Origin: a virus
Length of the DNA: 64,000 bases
Reading direction: 5' to 3' (one strand)
Virus record (IMG/VR): IMGVR_UViG_3300027749_000056
Span: 49,623 to 113,622 of that record
Shown here: positions 32,852 to 42,296 of the stretch, piece by piece
How positions within the stretch are numbered: the first letter of the stretch is position 1
Layout of the letters: each line of letters starts with the position of its first letter
Translations under genes and position numbers: made by a program
Notes under the pieces: model-generated
What the model was told of the DNA's origin: nothing
Seen by the model: only the letters and a program-made list of their open reading frames with translations
The model's database searches: none

Positions 32852-35218
32852 TTACTTTAGCAAAGCCAGTGATTTTATTCTTGCTAATAGTGCAGTATCA
32901 GATTTGCTTTCGTAGTAGGCACCGGTGATAGCTGCATTGTAGTTGATCGGATCCTGTGGTGCTTCACCAATCACTGGTGCCATCGAACCTGCTACTGTGC
33001 CCATTTCATACATGCCACATTCGGCCAGGCCGTGTTCGGGGCAGTATTCTCCCTCCATGGTTGAGTTGCATGAACCTTCCACAACTGGTGCGCTCAAGTC
33101 AGGCATGGCTTCTACTGTGGCAATTGGATCTGCTTCGGGCATGAGCATGCCGGAGTTGCTTTCATCCAGCCCGGGATTTGTTTGATAATGATCGTATGTG
33201 CTTGCTACATCACGCATGAAGTCTTTATCATACGAGATCAAATTGCGAGCAGCTTTTGGTGTCATACCAATGGCAATCAGTTCATGATACACTGCACTGT
33301 AGAACTCGTTGCTGTGTCTGTCTGTTGACAGGCCTGGTTTTTCACGGGCTAAAATTTTGGCAACTTTTTCATAGGTGTACTCAGAGTTTTCATGGATACG
33401 ACTTTCGTTCACCGGAATGCCAGCATATTTCAGCATGGCGTTGAGTTCTGTGTTTTCTTCCATTCTGCCTATGGCGCGGCTGATGCCAACTTTGCGATTG
33501 TCAATCTTAGAATCTTTTTCAAATCTACCTGATTTTGGAAGTCCGCCGGCCACTGCATTAAATGCAACTCTTGCACCCTTTTGGAAACCTGTTTTATGGC
33601 TGCGATCAGCCACATCATCTACTGCTTGATTTACATAGTTGCTGAGTGTGCCGGGACTTAGTTCGTCCAACTGATCTTCTGCCATACCTTGCTCGGGTAA
33701 TTGCCCTTTAGGACCTGCCATTGGACGAGTTTTTAGTCTTTGCTTTGTATCTTGTTGATGTTGTGTTTTATAATGTGGTGATTCTGCTTGGTCAAGATCC
33801 ATCAATCTGTTAAAATCATCACCGGCACGATTTATTCCACGATTTACTCCGCGGTTAGATAAGTTAGAATATTTGTTTTCTGAACTGCCTTCCGCCATAC
33901 CTTGTTCAGGAGCAGTGCCTGGTGCCGGTTCGCCAGCAGGAGGTGCCACAGGCTGTTGTTGTTCAGCGTCAGGTGTGGTGTTCATTTGAATACCAAGTTC
34001 TTGCAATCTAGCTTGAACATCTGTGTCATCCCAACAGTTAGCACGAGGATCTTGTTCAGCCAAGTCAGACAGAATGTCAAATAATTGATCATCGCCTAAG
34101 ATATCATACAGTTGTTCTTTGGCATTGGTAGCGTCTGGACCAACAATGAGTTCTTGGCTCATGAGTTCATCTAGTTTGGCTTGTGCTTCTGGTGTATCTG
34201 GCAAGGCCCATGTGCCCTCCATGATTTGATTTGCCCAGTTTTCAAAAATTTGTGCTTCTTTCATAGCGTTTCCTCGTTGTTGTATTTTGGCCAGTGTGGG
34301 CAATGCAGCCTCAATTCTGGCATCTAATGTTTGTTCAATAAACATGGTCTTGAGATCTTCTACCAAGGCAGTTTCATCCGCAATATCTGCTGGTGTCCAT
34401 GATTCAAAATATTGACTGTAGCCGCGGCCTGTGGCCATGTGTTGTAAACTTTCACGCAGTTCCGAATAGTAGTGATGAACTGTTTCTACCAGTTCTTGTG
34501 TGATGCCTTCAAACACTCGTTGCTGACTGGCTCGGTTAAATCTGCTTAACACAGCCATTTCACTCACAATCTCATTGATGTGCTGTCCACGAATGTCGTA
34601 TGGTCTACCGCCTTGCTTCACATGTTCTAACATGGCTCTGCCACCTGACAGTTTCACAAATGGCAGTTTGAATCGTTCTCCATCCACAGTTTCAATAAAC
34701 AAACTTTCCACATAACGATAGCGTTTGTCATCTTCGCCGATCATGCGATTGTGTTTGATCACCAGTCTGGCTTCTGTTTGCTGGCCCACGTAGCTGATTC
34801 GGCGTGTGCCATAGTAGCCTTCAAATAAACCTTCTTTGATGGCAGCCATACCTTGCATGGTATGCTTGAGTTGATTGATGTCTTTGGGGCTGAATGTGTA
34901 TCTGTGCTGTGTAGCAAAGTTCTTGAGTTCGGGCAAAAACCCTGTTTCACGTTCTGAGCCAAACCAGTCCAGTTTGTCCTGGGGATTTTCCATGGTTTTG
35001 CCCAGATTGTCTCCAAAGAACAATTGCAGGTCGTTGTCATCGCCCAGCACAATTACCACTGTGCCGTAGTTTTTGCCAGATCCTGCAACCCAGTCAAACG
35101 CAAATGTTTTGGATTCCTCTGGTGAGGCATCCTGTCCTTGCCCGTCCGTGTATTTGACATCATAGTCTTTGGTTGCCAGCAAGTCAGCAACGTCTTGGGA
35201 AATGTTTTCTATAGCCAT
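32852..35218 (-). CDS. Large protein of unknown function next to the terminase
   Basis: A 788-residue protein. The first 400 residues look folded (FAFDWVAGSGKNYGTVVIVLGDDNDL, then RYRYVESLFIETVDGERFKLPF). The C-terminal half is low in complexity, with two EQGMAE repeats, many Gln/Asn and acidic residues, and a Cys cluster (CNSTMEGEYCPEHGLAEC). I recall similar large hypothetical proteins near gp17 in environmental T4-like phages; the function is unknown. A possible variant late box GCTAAATA (35226-35233) lies just upstream of the ATG. A virion or ejected role would fit. Confidence 0.65.
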   Translation of the reverse strand: MAIENISQDVADLLATKDYDVKYTDGQGQDASPEESKTFAFDWVAGSGKNYGTVVIVLGDDNDLQLFFGDNLGKTMENPQDKLDWFGSERETGFLPELKNFATQHRYTFSPKDINQLKHTMQGMAAIKEGLFEGYYGTRRISYVGQQTEARLVIKHNRMIGEDDKRYRYVESLFIETVDGERFKLPFVKLSGGRAMLEHVKQGGRPYDIRGQHINEIVSEMAVLSRFNRASQQRVFEGITQELVETVHHYYSELRESLQHMATGRGYSQYFESWTPADIADETALVEDLKTMFIEQTLDARIEAALPTLAKIQQRGNAMKEAQIFENWANQIMEGTWALPDTPEAQAKLDELMSQELIVGPDATNAKEQLYDILGDDQLFDILSDLAEQDPRANCWDDTDVQARLQELGIQMNTTPDAEQQQPVAPPAGEPAPGTAPEQGMAEGSSENKYSNLSNRGVNRGINRAGDDFNRLMDLDQAESPHYKTQHQQDTKQRLKTRPMAGPKGQLPEQGMAEDQLDELSPGTLSNYVNQAVDDVADRSHKTGFQKGARVAFNAVAGGLPKSGRFEKDSKIDNRKVGISRAIGRMEENTELNAMLKYAGIPVNESRIHENSEYTYEKVAKILAREKPGLSTDRHSNEFYSAVYHELIAIGMTPKAARNLISYDKDFMRDVASTYDHYQTNPGLDESNSGMLMPEADPIATVEAMPDLSAPVVEGSCNSTMEGEYCPEHGLAECGMYEMGTVAGSMAPVIGEAPQDPINYNAAITGAYYESKSDTALLARIKSLALLK

Positions 35219-35228
35219 AGTTTGTTAT

Positions 35229-36812
35229 TTAGCGCATCATTGATATGAATGGAAACGGCTCAACAATCATATCTCCGTGGTCTTTTAAGTGTGTATCCAA
35301 GTCTGCATGGTAGGTTTGCAACATCATTAACATGCGCACAGCTAACAAACTGGCCATTACCAAGTCGTCTGTTTCGCCTGGTTTGGCTTCGTAACTGGTA
35401 CCCATAGCCACAAACGTTTTGAGTTCGCTCACTAAGGGCCTTGAGTTGATTTTCATTCGCCCAGACTCTACTAAAATTTTGAACTTGTTACAAGCTACAA
35501 TTTTGCTTTTGTTTGTGGTTGTAAATCCTTTGCGAATTTTGCGCCCACTTGTGCCTTGTACCGAGTTGTCGCTTAGAAAATACCCAGGAATATTTTGTTC
35601 GCCATATTCTGCTATGCTGATTAGTGCAGCTTCACCAATAGTGTTGTTTTCTACTGAGTAGTAAATGCTTTTTTCATCTTGCACTACACCATGCAGTTCT
35701 TTAACAATGTCTGCTAAAATTCTAATTTGTGTGGGAATGTCAGTTTTGTTGTGCCGCCATTCAGCAATCTGATCCGTTGTTCTTGCATCAAATACTTGTA
35801 TAGCAGAAGGGTCGCCACCTGTGCCCAAGCTAGGATCTAGTGCTATTACATACATGCCATCTTTTACAGGATTTTTATACCAACGCACTTGCCCAGTTCT
35901 ACGTATGGGCTCTGCACCTTCCAAGTCCATCAGCTTGATAGGTGCTATCAATGTTTCGTCGTTGATAACAAATTCGCAATCCATTTCTCTGCGAAAACGT
36001 TCTTCGCCCAATTGGGCCAGTTGTTCTGAACCCCAGGCATCACCACGGTCAGGATGTTCGCGCCAGTATGATCTAAATGCTCGGAATCCGTTGATGCCTA
36101 GTTCTGTGGTGTTGCCATGTTCATCTTCACATTTGTTGGCACCTTTCCACAAGAATGCAAACTGATCTTCGTCTGAGTTGGGGGTTGATGTGATAATTGC
36201 CTTACCACCAGTGGCCAATGTGGGAGAAATTGAAGTCCAAAACTCTTTGGCAATGGTGGGGCGCACAAATGCAAATTCGTCAGCGTACAGCAATGAGATT
36301 GACATACCCCGGCCTGTTGTTTCTGTTGTGGTCTGACTAACAATACGACTACCATTTTCAAACTCTATCGAACCTTTGTTGTAGCTGGTAGCACCTGCTC
36401 GAATATGATTGGAGCACAGTTCATACGCATATCTAATACGTTGCATGATTTCTTGTGCGCCTGTGTATTTGTGTGCAGCAATAAGAATTGTTGAGTCTGG
36501 CACAAACATAGCATACCATAAGAGATATCCAGCTGCCGAAGTTGACTTGCCTGTTTGTCGAGGCATCAGTGATATTGAATATCTATAGTTGTGATAGGTA
36601 TGGATCAGTCGCTTCTGATAGTCAAAAGGATGATACAGCATTTTGCCGCGTGTGGGATGCTGGATAAAGAAAAAGTTATCCATGAAATACAGCGGACCAG
36701 TCACAGGATCAGCGCATAGTGCAAACTCTGTGAGTTCCTGTTCAGTGTATGTTTCGACCCTGTGTGGTGCTTTGACCAGCACTGTTTCTAAATTACTTTT
36801 TAGACCAATCAT
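35229..36812 (-). CDS. 17: Terminase large subunit, gp17
   Basis: The packaging motor that cuts concatemers and pumps DNA into proheads. It has 527 residues (T4: 610). ATPase: LMPRQTGKS (82-90) and LLYADEF (Walker B Asp-Glu, 178-179), TETTGRG between. Nuclease: VIALDPSLGTGGDPSAI with the first metal Asp. The start lies 20 nt inside the end of the SGNH gene, so the accessory gene precedes it in the operon. Partner gp16 lies about 10 kb away. Confidence 0.95.
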   Translation of the reverse strand: MIGLKSNLETVLVKAPHRVETYTEQELTEFALCADPVTGPLYFMDNFFFIQHPTRGKMLYHPFDYQKRLIHTYHNYRYSISLMPRQTGKSTSAAGYLLWYAMFVPDSTILIAAHKYTGAQEIMQRIRYAYELCSNHIRAGATSYNKGSIEFENGSRIVSQTTTETTGRGMSISLLYADEFAFVRPTIAKEFWTSISPTLATGGKAIITSTPNSDEDQFAFLWKGANKCEDEHGNTTELGINGFRAFRSYWREHPDRGDAWGSEQLAQLGEERFRREMDCEFVINDETLIAPIKLMDLEGAEPIRRTGQVRWYKNPVKDGMYVIALDPSLGTGGDPSAIQVFDARTTDQIAEWRHNKTDIPTQIRILADIVKELHGVVQDEKSIYYSVENNTIGEAALISIAEYGEQNIPGYFLSDNSVQGTSGRKIRKGFTTTNKSKIVACNKFKILVESGRMKINSRPLVSELKTFVAMGTSYEAKPGETDDLVMASLLAVRMLMMLQTYHADLDTHLKDHGDMIVEPFPFISMMR

Positions 36813-37542
36813 CTAGTATTCTTTCGGTAAATGTTGCATGACCTCTTGGTCCAGCATGCATGTAATCTCTTGCATACTCTGCTTCTTCCCTACTGCGGCT
36901 CATCCAGACATCTGCTTCGTAGCTTAAGAATAGTATGCTGAGTTGATTGCATACAGCTTCAATGGCCAGACTGTTCTTGCGATTATTTAATCGTTGATTT
37001 GCATCTACACTTAACCATTTTTTAACAAACACATCCAGGTGATTGCTCATGGGCATTACAGTATCAGTTTCTCCTGTGGTCTCATTCACCACAACTTCCA
37101 TTCGACCACGTGGCGGATTTAAAAGCACTACTAATTTTGGTTTCAATCGTGGAATCCAATAATCGGCCAATCTAAAACACTGATCTGAACTGGCGCCACC
37201 CCATCCAAAGTTGCATGCTCTTAAATTTAACGCTTGTGCCAATCTAGTTGGCCATAAATCTTTGTATGGCAATCCAATACCCATGGTAAAGCTGCAACCC
37301 AATGCCACTAAATTATCAGCCAAAGGATCAAATTCTTCTGACCTAAATCCGTCACTGTTTATTTTATAGCTAATAGTGTCTGGCTTATCCCATGCTTTTT
37401 CTTGAAAGTATGCACGATGTACAGGATCTTGCATCATACGGTCAAAACTTTCTTCAGTATCTGTAGGCCACCATTGATAAGTTTTGCCAGCAGTCAAACT
37501 GATATTACTATGCCAAGGTGGAGTAGTGACCTGTGGCATCAT
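36793..37542 (-). CDS. SGNH-type hydrolase-like protein, GCS variant
   Basis: A 249-residue protein. NLVALGCSFTMGIGL has Cys-Ser in place of Asp-Ser of block I; NFGWGGASSDQ fits block II with its Gly; ARDYMHAGPRGHATF has an Asp three residues before the first His and a G-H pair after it, as in block V. The ATG at 37542 follows AAAGGA and overlaps the radical SAM stop. The 3' end overlaps terminase by 20 nt. It is the partner of copy F in the cluster. The substrate is unknown. Confidence 0.65.
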   Translation of the reverse strand: MMPQVTTPPWHSNISLTAGKTYQWWPTDTEESFDRMMQDPVHRAYFQEKAWDKPDTISYKINSDGFRSEEFDPLADNLVALGCSFTMGIGLPYKDLWPTRLAQALNLRACNFGWGGASSDQCFRLADYWIPRLKPKLVVLLNPPRGRMEVVVNETTGETDTVMPMSNHLDVFVKKWLSVDANQRLNNRKNSLAIEAVCNQLSILFLSYEADVWMSRSREEAEYARDYMHAGPRGHATFTERILDDWSKK

Positions 37543-38684
37543 TGCATTTCCTTTGTCAGCTCTGGCCACAGATCAACAAATTTATTTTTTTTGCTCAAAG
37601 TGTTTTCAATTTTCTCATGCCATTTTAGTGTGTTTGATGGTTTGAAAAATTCTTGGTCTCGAAGATAACTATTGTCTTGTAATGTATTGCGATAAGTTTT
37701 TAGCACATCAATGGCTAGACTTTTTTTATCGCCATACTTGGTTAGAACCTGATCAATGGCTGCAACTGCACTGTGTCGTAAATTTTGATTGTGTCTTCTT
37801 ATGTCTAATTCTATTGGATGATTGAGTTCACACCAGTAGACACCTAAATTTTCTTCAATGCAAAAATCATAATATTCAACAAGATCCAATGCACAATAGA
37901 TACTGTAAGCAGGATGTGCGTTTACACGTTGTCCATCCTGTTTCATTTGCCGTATGTTTTTTACAAACTGTTCCCAGTTTGCTCGGTCTCTTACATATTC
38001 AAATTTTTCTTTGTGGGCATTGTCAAAACTGACCATCCATTCTACCTTGGGCCAAGTTTTCAATAACTGATAGATAGGATTGGTTGTGATCTCCATACTG
38101 AGATTGGTTGTGACCATTACTGACACTGTGGCAGGATTGAGATAGCTTAAAAATACCTCAAGTCCTTTTTGCAGCAAGGGTTCTCCTCCACCCAAACTAA
38201 GTCCCTGTATGTTGTGCCCTTGAGTTTGTGCTAGATCAATCAAATCTGCATGTTCATTTTTCACATGATTGATAGGAATTTTTTTAACACTTTGCCAGGC
38301 AGTAGATGTTTGGTCATTACAATACACACAGGTTAAGTTGCAAAGATTGCTCCAGTTAACCACTAGATGTTCTAATTTAAAAAAGTTAATGTCCTTGTCA
38401 ATTGCCGCTAGTGTTTCTTCACTTGCACCTCTTACGGTTCTACCACTGGTGCCTGTGGTTTCTTCCAGTCGTTTACACCAACTGCACCCTGGATGCCATT
38501 CGCCACGTGCCATTGCTTCTCGCATGCTGGTTGCTTTAGCGCCATGTATGATTTCTTGGATGGTATTTTTTTTGTTGTTGCCAATCATATCAACACAATG
38601 AAAACACGGGCTGGTTTCACCAGCTTGGTCAATGTTGAGACTAGTCCATGGTGCTGGACAAAATGTAGGACTTTTAGTTATCAT
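37539..38684 (-). CDS. Radical SAM protein with N-terminal twitch-like segment (copy F)
   Basis: A 381-residue enzyme with the clearest permuted arrangement: FCPAPWTSLNIDQAGETSPC (Cys 9 and 27), IGNNKKNTIQEIIHG and CSWC (67-70) are SPASM/twitch-like and precede CNLTCVYC (115-122), STAW, SLGGGEPLL and FEYVRDRANW. It is coupled to the SGNH gene downstream and starts over the stop of the 2OG oxygenase (ATGA). The substrate is unknown. Confidence 0.88.
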   Translation of the reverse strand: MITKSPTFCPAPWTSLNIDQAGETSPCFHCVDMIGNNKKNTIQEIIHGAKATSMREAMARGEWHPGCSWCKRLEETTGTSGRTVRGASEETLAAIDKDINFFKLEHLVVNWSNLCNLTCVYCNDQTSTAWQSVKKIPINHVKNEHADLIDLAQTQGHNIQGLSLGGGEPLLQKGLEVFLSYLNPATVSVMVTTNLSMEITTNPIYQLLKTWPKVEWMVSFDNAHKEKFEYVRDRANWEQFVKNIRQMKQDGQRVNAHPAYSIYCALDLVEYYDFCIEENLGVYWCELNHPIELDIRRHNQNLRHSAVAAIDQVLTKYGDKKSLAIDVLKTYRNTLQDNSYLRDQEFFKPSNTLKWHEKIENTLSKKNKFVDLWPELTKEMQ

Positions 38685-39244
38685 TGTTTTGATGGTGTTA
38701 ATAAGGTATAGCTACTTAGTCTAAAAGTTCCCGGAGGTACTTTGCATGACATTGCATGCCAGTGCAAATGAGTAAGTCCATTTTTCCTGGGAAAATTTAA
38801 CATTACATAACCGGTGTTTGGTATAGATAAAAATTGTTTTCTTACTTGAGTTCCATTTTTGTCATGATAAAAACAAGTTCCCAATTGTTTGTGGGCAGCA
38901 ATACAAATTATTTGCATGGCTCCTTTTAAATCACCGTCGGTGTGCATGTCACATGTAAATTCTGGCTCGTCAATCCACCATGTGGAGCCATATGATATTT
39001 CTAATTTTCTTCCAATGGCTTCTCCTACCTTGGGCCACATTTTGTTTATGTGATCATTCCACTCAGTGGTCCAGGGTACACTGTCATTTGAAATACGGCG
39101 GCGGAACCAATGTTCCTGTCCTTCTTGACGTGACCAAGGCAAATCTAGCCATGGCGTAGACAATATTTTTTCCATGAGATCGTGAGATATTATATCTGTT
39201 ATTTCAAAAAGATTGTTATATTCGTCGACTGGTGTTATTTGCAT
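38681..39244 (-). CDS. Putative 2-oxoglutarate/Fe(II) oxygenase
   Basis: A 187-residue protein. FTCDMHTDGD holds the HxD pair, THLHWHAM the distal His, and TFRLSSY the oxoglutarate-binding Arg, in the order of prolyl/aspartyl hydroxylase-like folds; the end of each strand fits a jelly-roll. I chose the ATG at 39244, 9 nt after the overlap with the upstream gene begins. It sits between two radical SAM genes (F and G). Confidence 0.65.
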   Translation of the reverse strand: MQITPVDEYNNLFEITDIISHDLMEKILSTPWLDLPWSRQEGQEHWFRRRISNDSVPWTTEWNDHINKMWPKVGEAIGRKLEISYGSTWWIDEPEFTCDMHTDGDLKGAMQIICIAAHKQLGTCFYHDKNGTQVRKQFLSIPNTGYVMLNFPRKNGLTHLHWHAMSCKVPPGTFRLSSYTLLTPSKQ

Positions 39245-40383
39245 AAAAATGCTAGTTCCGGCCATAGCCGTTGAAATTCACCAGCTTTATCTGGATGGTA
39301 TCGAGTTTCATTTTCATGTATGTGCTTGAAAAATGCTGTGTCAATTTTGCTGACTTTGTCCTCATTCAATCTATTGCGATATGTGGTCAATGCATTGTCA
39401 AAAAACTGCCGCTCAGCAGGTGTGGCAATGTTCATCTCATAAAAACGTTCAATCTCTGCTATGGCTTCACGTGCAACACCTGCGCCATGTAAGAATGGAT
39501 CAAGGTACTCAGGCTGAAACAAATTCTGCCACAGCACTGTAGTACCTGTGTCTTCAGCAAACTGCCTTAACTCACAAATGCGTGTGGCATTGTAGATGTT
39601 GTACACTGCATGTATACCGCCCCACTGTCCTTGAGTGGTCATCAGATGTTTGATCTTGGCGAGATTTTCTTTGATCAACTCCCAGCTGGCACCGTGTCGC
39701 ACATACTCCACGCGGTCACCTATATTGTCAAAGCTCATTGACCAACCTACTCGGTTACGGGTTGATAACTTTTGGAATATCTTGTTTGAATCCAAATCTA
39801 CATTTAAGTTTGTGATCAGCGTGACTATGGCATCCGTTGGTATGACATCTAGCAGTCTGTTGTTTTCTGGCAGTAACAAAGGTTCACCGCCTACAAGTGC
39901 GACTTCGTGTATGTGTTCGTAGTGTTGTTCAATAAAATCACAGACTGAATCATAGTAAGGTCTTGCACCGCTCTTAAAAGGAATGCCTTTGATCGACGCC
40001 CATTTTGAGCTGCATGACTCGCCACAGTAGTTGCAACTTAAATTACAAGTGGTATTCCAACGCACATCCACAATCACAGGATAGTGATACTGGTCTCCAG
40101 CTGTAGTATAATCAAAGTTGGGATTTACATTGTTGTGCCATTGACGCTCTGAGTCCGCACCAAAGCGTTCGGCTCGCACACAATTAGAGCAGTATTCGTG
40201 CGGCTCACCTTTGGCCAAACTGGTGCGTATGTCTGTCATGAGATTGCTATTCAATATCTGCTCAATGGTTTGTGAGTTTAAATTGCCCAGCATGTTGGGG
40301 TTGCCGGCACAACAAGTCTTTACGTCGCCACGGGGATTGATGTGTAGGCCACGCCAGGGTGCGGCACAATAAAAATTGCTCAT
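39235..40383 (-). CDS. Radical SAM protein with N-terminal twitch-like segment (copy G)
   Basis: A 382-residue enzyme: FYCAAPWRGLHINPRGDVKTCC (Cys 6, 24/25) and CSNC (65-68) precede CNLSCNYC (113-120), SSKW, VGGEPLL and VEYVRHGASW. It has the closest match to the consensus SPASM half (G-D-V-K-T-C-C). The ATG lies 7 nt after the stop of the TEK-family gene, and TGTAAATA sits 4 nt before the ATG, a late-like string that includes the upstream stop codon. The substrate is unknown. Confidence 0.88.
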   Translation of the reverse strand: MSNFYCAAPWRGLHINPRGDVKTCCAGNPNMLGNLNSQTIEQILNSNLMTDIRTSLAKGEPHEYCSNCVRAERFGADSERQWHNNVNPNFDYTTAGDQYHYPVIVDVRWNTTCNLSCNYCGESCSSKWASIKGIPFKSGARPYYDSVCDFIEQHYEHIHEVALVGGEPLLLPENNRLLDVIPTDAIVTLITNLNVDLDSNKIFQKLSTRNRVGWSMSFDNIGDRVEYVRHGASWELIKENLAKIKHLMTTQGQWGGIHAVYNIYNATRICELRQFAEDTGTTVLWQNLFQPEYLDPFLHGAGVAREAIAEIERFYEMNIATPAERQFFDNALTTYRNRLNEDKVSKIDTAFFKHIHENETRYHPDKAGEFQRLWPELAFLCK

Positions 40384-40390
40384 GCTGTAT

Positions 40391-41455
40391 TTACAGGCGG
40401 GCTAGGTCTTGTTGGAATTTTGATAAAAATTTCTGCATCCAGGGGGCAGTAAAATTTGTAGCAGCATCCTGATCGTCACCACCTGACCACTCAAAATTGT
40501 GATTTATTTTGTGAGTTTGACTGTGATAGTAATCTAATGCCACTGTTTCTGTATCAAATGTTTTGCAAATTTTTATAATAGGGTTTATATCAACAAAACT
40601 AGCATGCCTACCAAAAAAATCAGGTTCAAATCCCACATCTCTCAAAAACTTGTACCCAACATCAGCCATGTATACTGTCCAACAACTGCGACTTCTAATT
40701 GCTTTCCAAGTTTTTTCGGTTATCATGGTCATCCATCCAGATTCAGTTTCTGTCACTACAGCGATTGCAGTATTCCATGCTGGATGATCTGTTGTGAAAT
40801 CATTTGGAAAATTATCTGGGTGGGTGGCAATTGATGCTGGCCATTTGGCTATTTCATAATCAATATCTATTGGAGCAAGAGCATTGCCCAACCACCCAGC
40901 AACTTGAGTAAAATTCTTGTTATGAATATGTTCAAAGCTCATGCTAAAAACATCACAATCTGATCTTAATAGATTTTGTTCTAATAAATTATGCATTAAC
41001 CAAACACGATGTGCAGTGTTATTGCGATTTAAACAACCAATTCGTTTGTGTCGTGGTTTAGGGGTGTGATGAACATAGCCCAATTGAATGGGGTATGGAA
41101 CATAGATAAATTCTGGAACGTTGTCAAACCAATGTTGCACTCGGCTGCTTAATAATGCTATTTTTGAATTGGGAAAATAATTTTTTATTTTGTCAAGCTG
41201 CTCATGCAATTGTCGGTTGCTATATTTGACAGGATCATGTGTGCCATTGATAAACACAATCTTCCCTGTAACTCCTTGATCTTTCAGCAGTTGTAATTGC
41301 CAATGTGCATTCGCCCAAACACCAGCTGATAAAATAACTGGAGTATTGTCCAACACAACACAATTGTCAGGAAGAATTAGAGAAAGTCTCGACTGAGCTA
41401 TTGGCTCAATCATCCGTGGTGGAAGGGCGGGTTCTCTGAAATCAAATATCTTCAA
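40391..41455 (-). CDS. TEK-motif glycosyltransferase-like protein (paralogue 2)
   Basis: A 354-residue protein. VVTETESGWMTMITEKTWKAIRSRSCWTVYM, then GYKFLRDVGFEPDFFG (about 240-290), has the T-E-K plus L-x-x-x-GF layout seen in fucosyltransferase-like GT-B enzymes; IVFINGTHDP in the N-terminal half is a beta/alpha domain. It is coupled to the secreted nuclease gene (stop 41456) and to radical SAM copy G. Function is inferred from the motif only. Confidence 0.65.
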   Translation of the reverse strand: MKIFDFREPALPPRMIEPIAQSRLSLILPDNCVVLDNTPVILSAGVWANAHWQLQLLKDQGVTGKIVFINGTHDPVKYSNRQLHEQLDKIKNYFPNSKIALLSSRVQHWFDNVPEFIYVPYPIQLGYVHHTPKPRHKRIGCLNRNNTAHRVWLMHNLLEQNLLRSDCDVFSMSFEHIHNKNFTQVAGWLGNALAPIDIDYEIAKWPASIATHPDNFPNDFTTDHPAWNTAIAVVTETESGWMTMITEKTWKAIRSRSCWTVYMADVGYKFLRDVGFEPDFFGRHASFVDINPIIKICKTFDTETVALDYYHSQTHKINHNFEWSGGDDQDAATNFTAPWMQKFLSKFQQDLARL

Positions 41456-42268
41456 TTATTCAGCTCGGCCGCACTTTTGACGTTTGGCGTTGGTGAGTGC
41501 GCCAAAGTCAACTGACCATTCTGTACCGGGTGCAATTTCTTTGGCGGCGGCGGGCAGCGCAAACTTTACTCCAGCATACTCTTGTATTTGAGCTATAGGA
41601 GCACGAAATTTGGTTAGATCGTTGCCCAAGTTTACATAGGGTTTGACATGTGGAAAAATCCAACCAGCCACTTGCCCTGTGGCTTGATTGATCACCAGCT
41701 TGTAGTAGCCGTGTGGTACCACAACACCGTTACCAATTGTGGGGTCGTTGCTGTTGTACATGGCACCCACAAAGATTGTGAATGGCTGATTGTGTTGCAC
41801 AGCCCAACCACGTACGGATGTTTCTAACAGTTTCCAAATGCCGCGATTGAGTGATCCGTGTTGTGGATACATGTTGGTCATTAGGAATGACTCATACTCT
41901 ACCTGTTGACTCCAGCTCAAGTCGCCATCAGGAGCAGCATGCCCTTTGTCGTAGCCTGTGCCAGCATAGTCATCTGGTCTGGCACCACCTGGCACTGATT
42001 GATCTGCTACAAATGCATTGGTACGAGGAAAGCATCCAAGTGCATTTTGTGGCAACAGGGTGTAACTCACATACACAGGAATCTTTGCAGGAGCATCATA
42101 AGCTACCAAATATGCTTCTCTGCAGATTGGCTGTGCTGGTCTTACTGTTTGTGCCCAACCCCAAGGCGAGTGTACTTGACAGGCTTGTGCTGGCAGTGGG
42201 GCACGTTGATCCCATGCTTGAGATGACATGCTGACTATGGTCAGCAGTATGGCTAATATTTTTTTCAT
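41456..42268 (-). CDS. Secreted DNA/RNA non-specific endonuclease
   Basis: A 270-residue protein with a signal peptide (MKKILAILLTIVSMSSQA, cut after about residue 18). The NUC motif reads DKGHAAPDGD (catalytic His about 110; family consensus DRGH), followed by NMYPQHGSLNRGIWKLLE with the metal Asn. Such enzymes hydrolyse any nucleic acid outside the cytoplasm. It may degrade host or extracellular DNA in the periplasm or medium, feed nucleotides, or aid release. Four cysteines fit an oxidised protein. Confidence 0.85.
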   Translation of the reverse strand: MKKILAILLTIVSMSSQAWDQRAPLPAQACQVHSPWGWAQTVRPAQPICREAYLVAYDAPAKIPVYVSYTLLPQNALGCFPRTNAFVADQSVPGGARPDDYAGTGYDKGHAAPDGDLSWSQQVEYESFLMTNMYPQHGSLNRGIWKLLETSVRGWAVQHNQPFTIFVGAMYNSNDPTIGNGVVVPHGYYKLVINQATGQVAGWIFPHVKPYVNLGNDLTKFRAPIAQIQEYAGVKFALPAAAKEIAPGTEWSVDFGALTNAKRQKCGRAE

Positions 42269-42296
42269 TGTAGGCCTTGCAGTAATATACTACTAT

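Noticed and set aside
35226-35233. GCTAAATA as a late promoter for the 788-residue gene
   Set aside because: Two mismatches and only 7 nt from the ATG; not listed as a feature.
27070-41455. Radical SAM clusters as a peptide natural-product pathway
   Set aside because: No short precursor gene with repeats or a leader was found next to any radical SAM gene, so a RiPP reading is unsupported.
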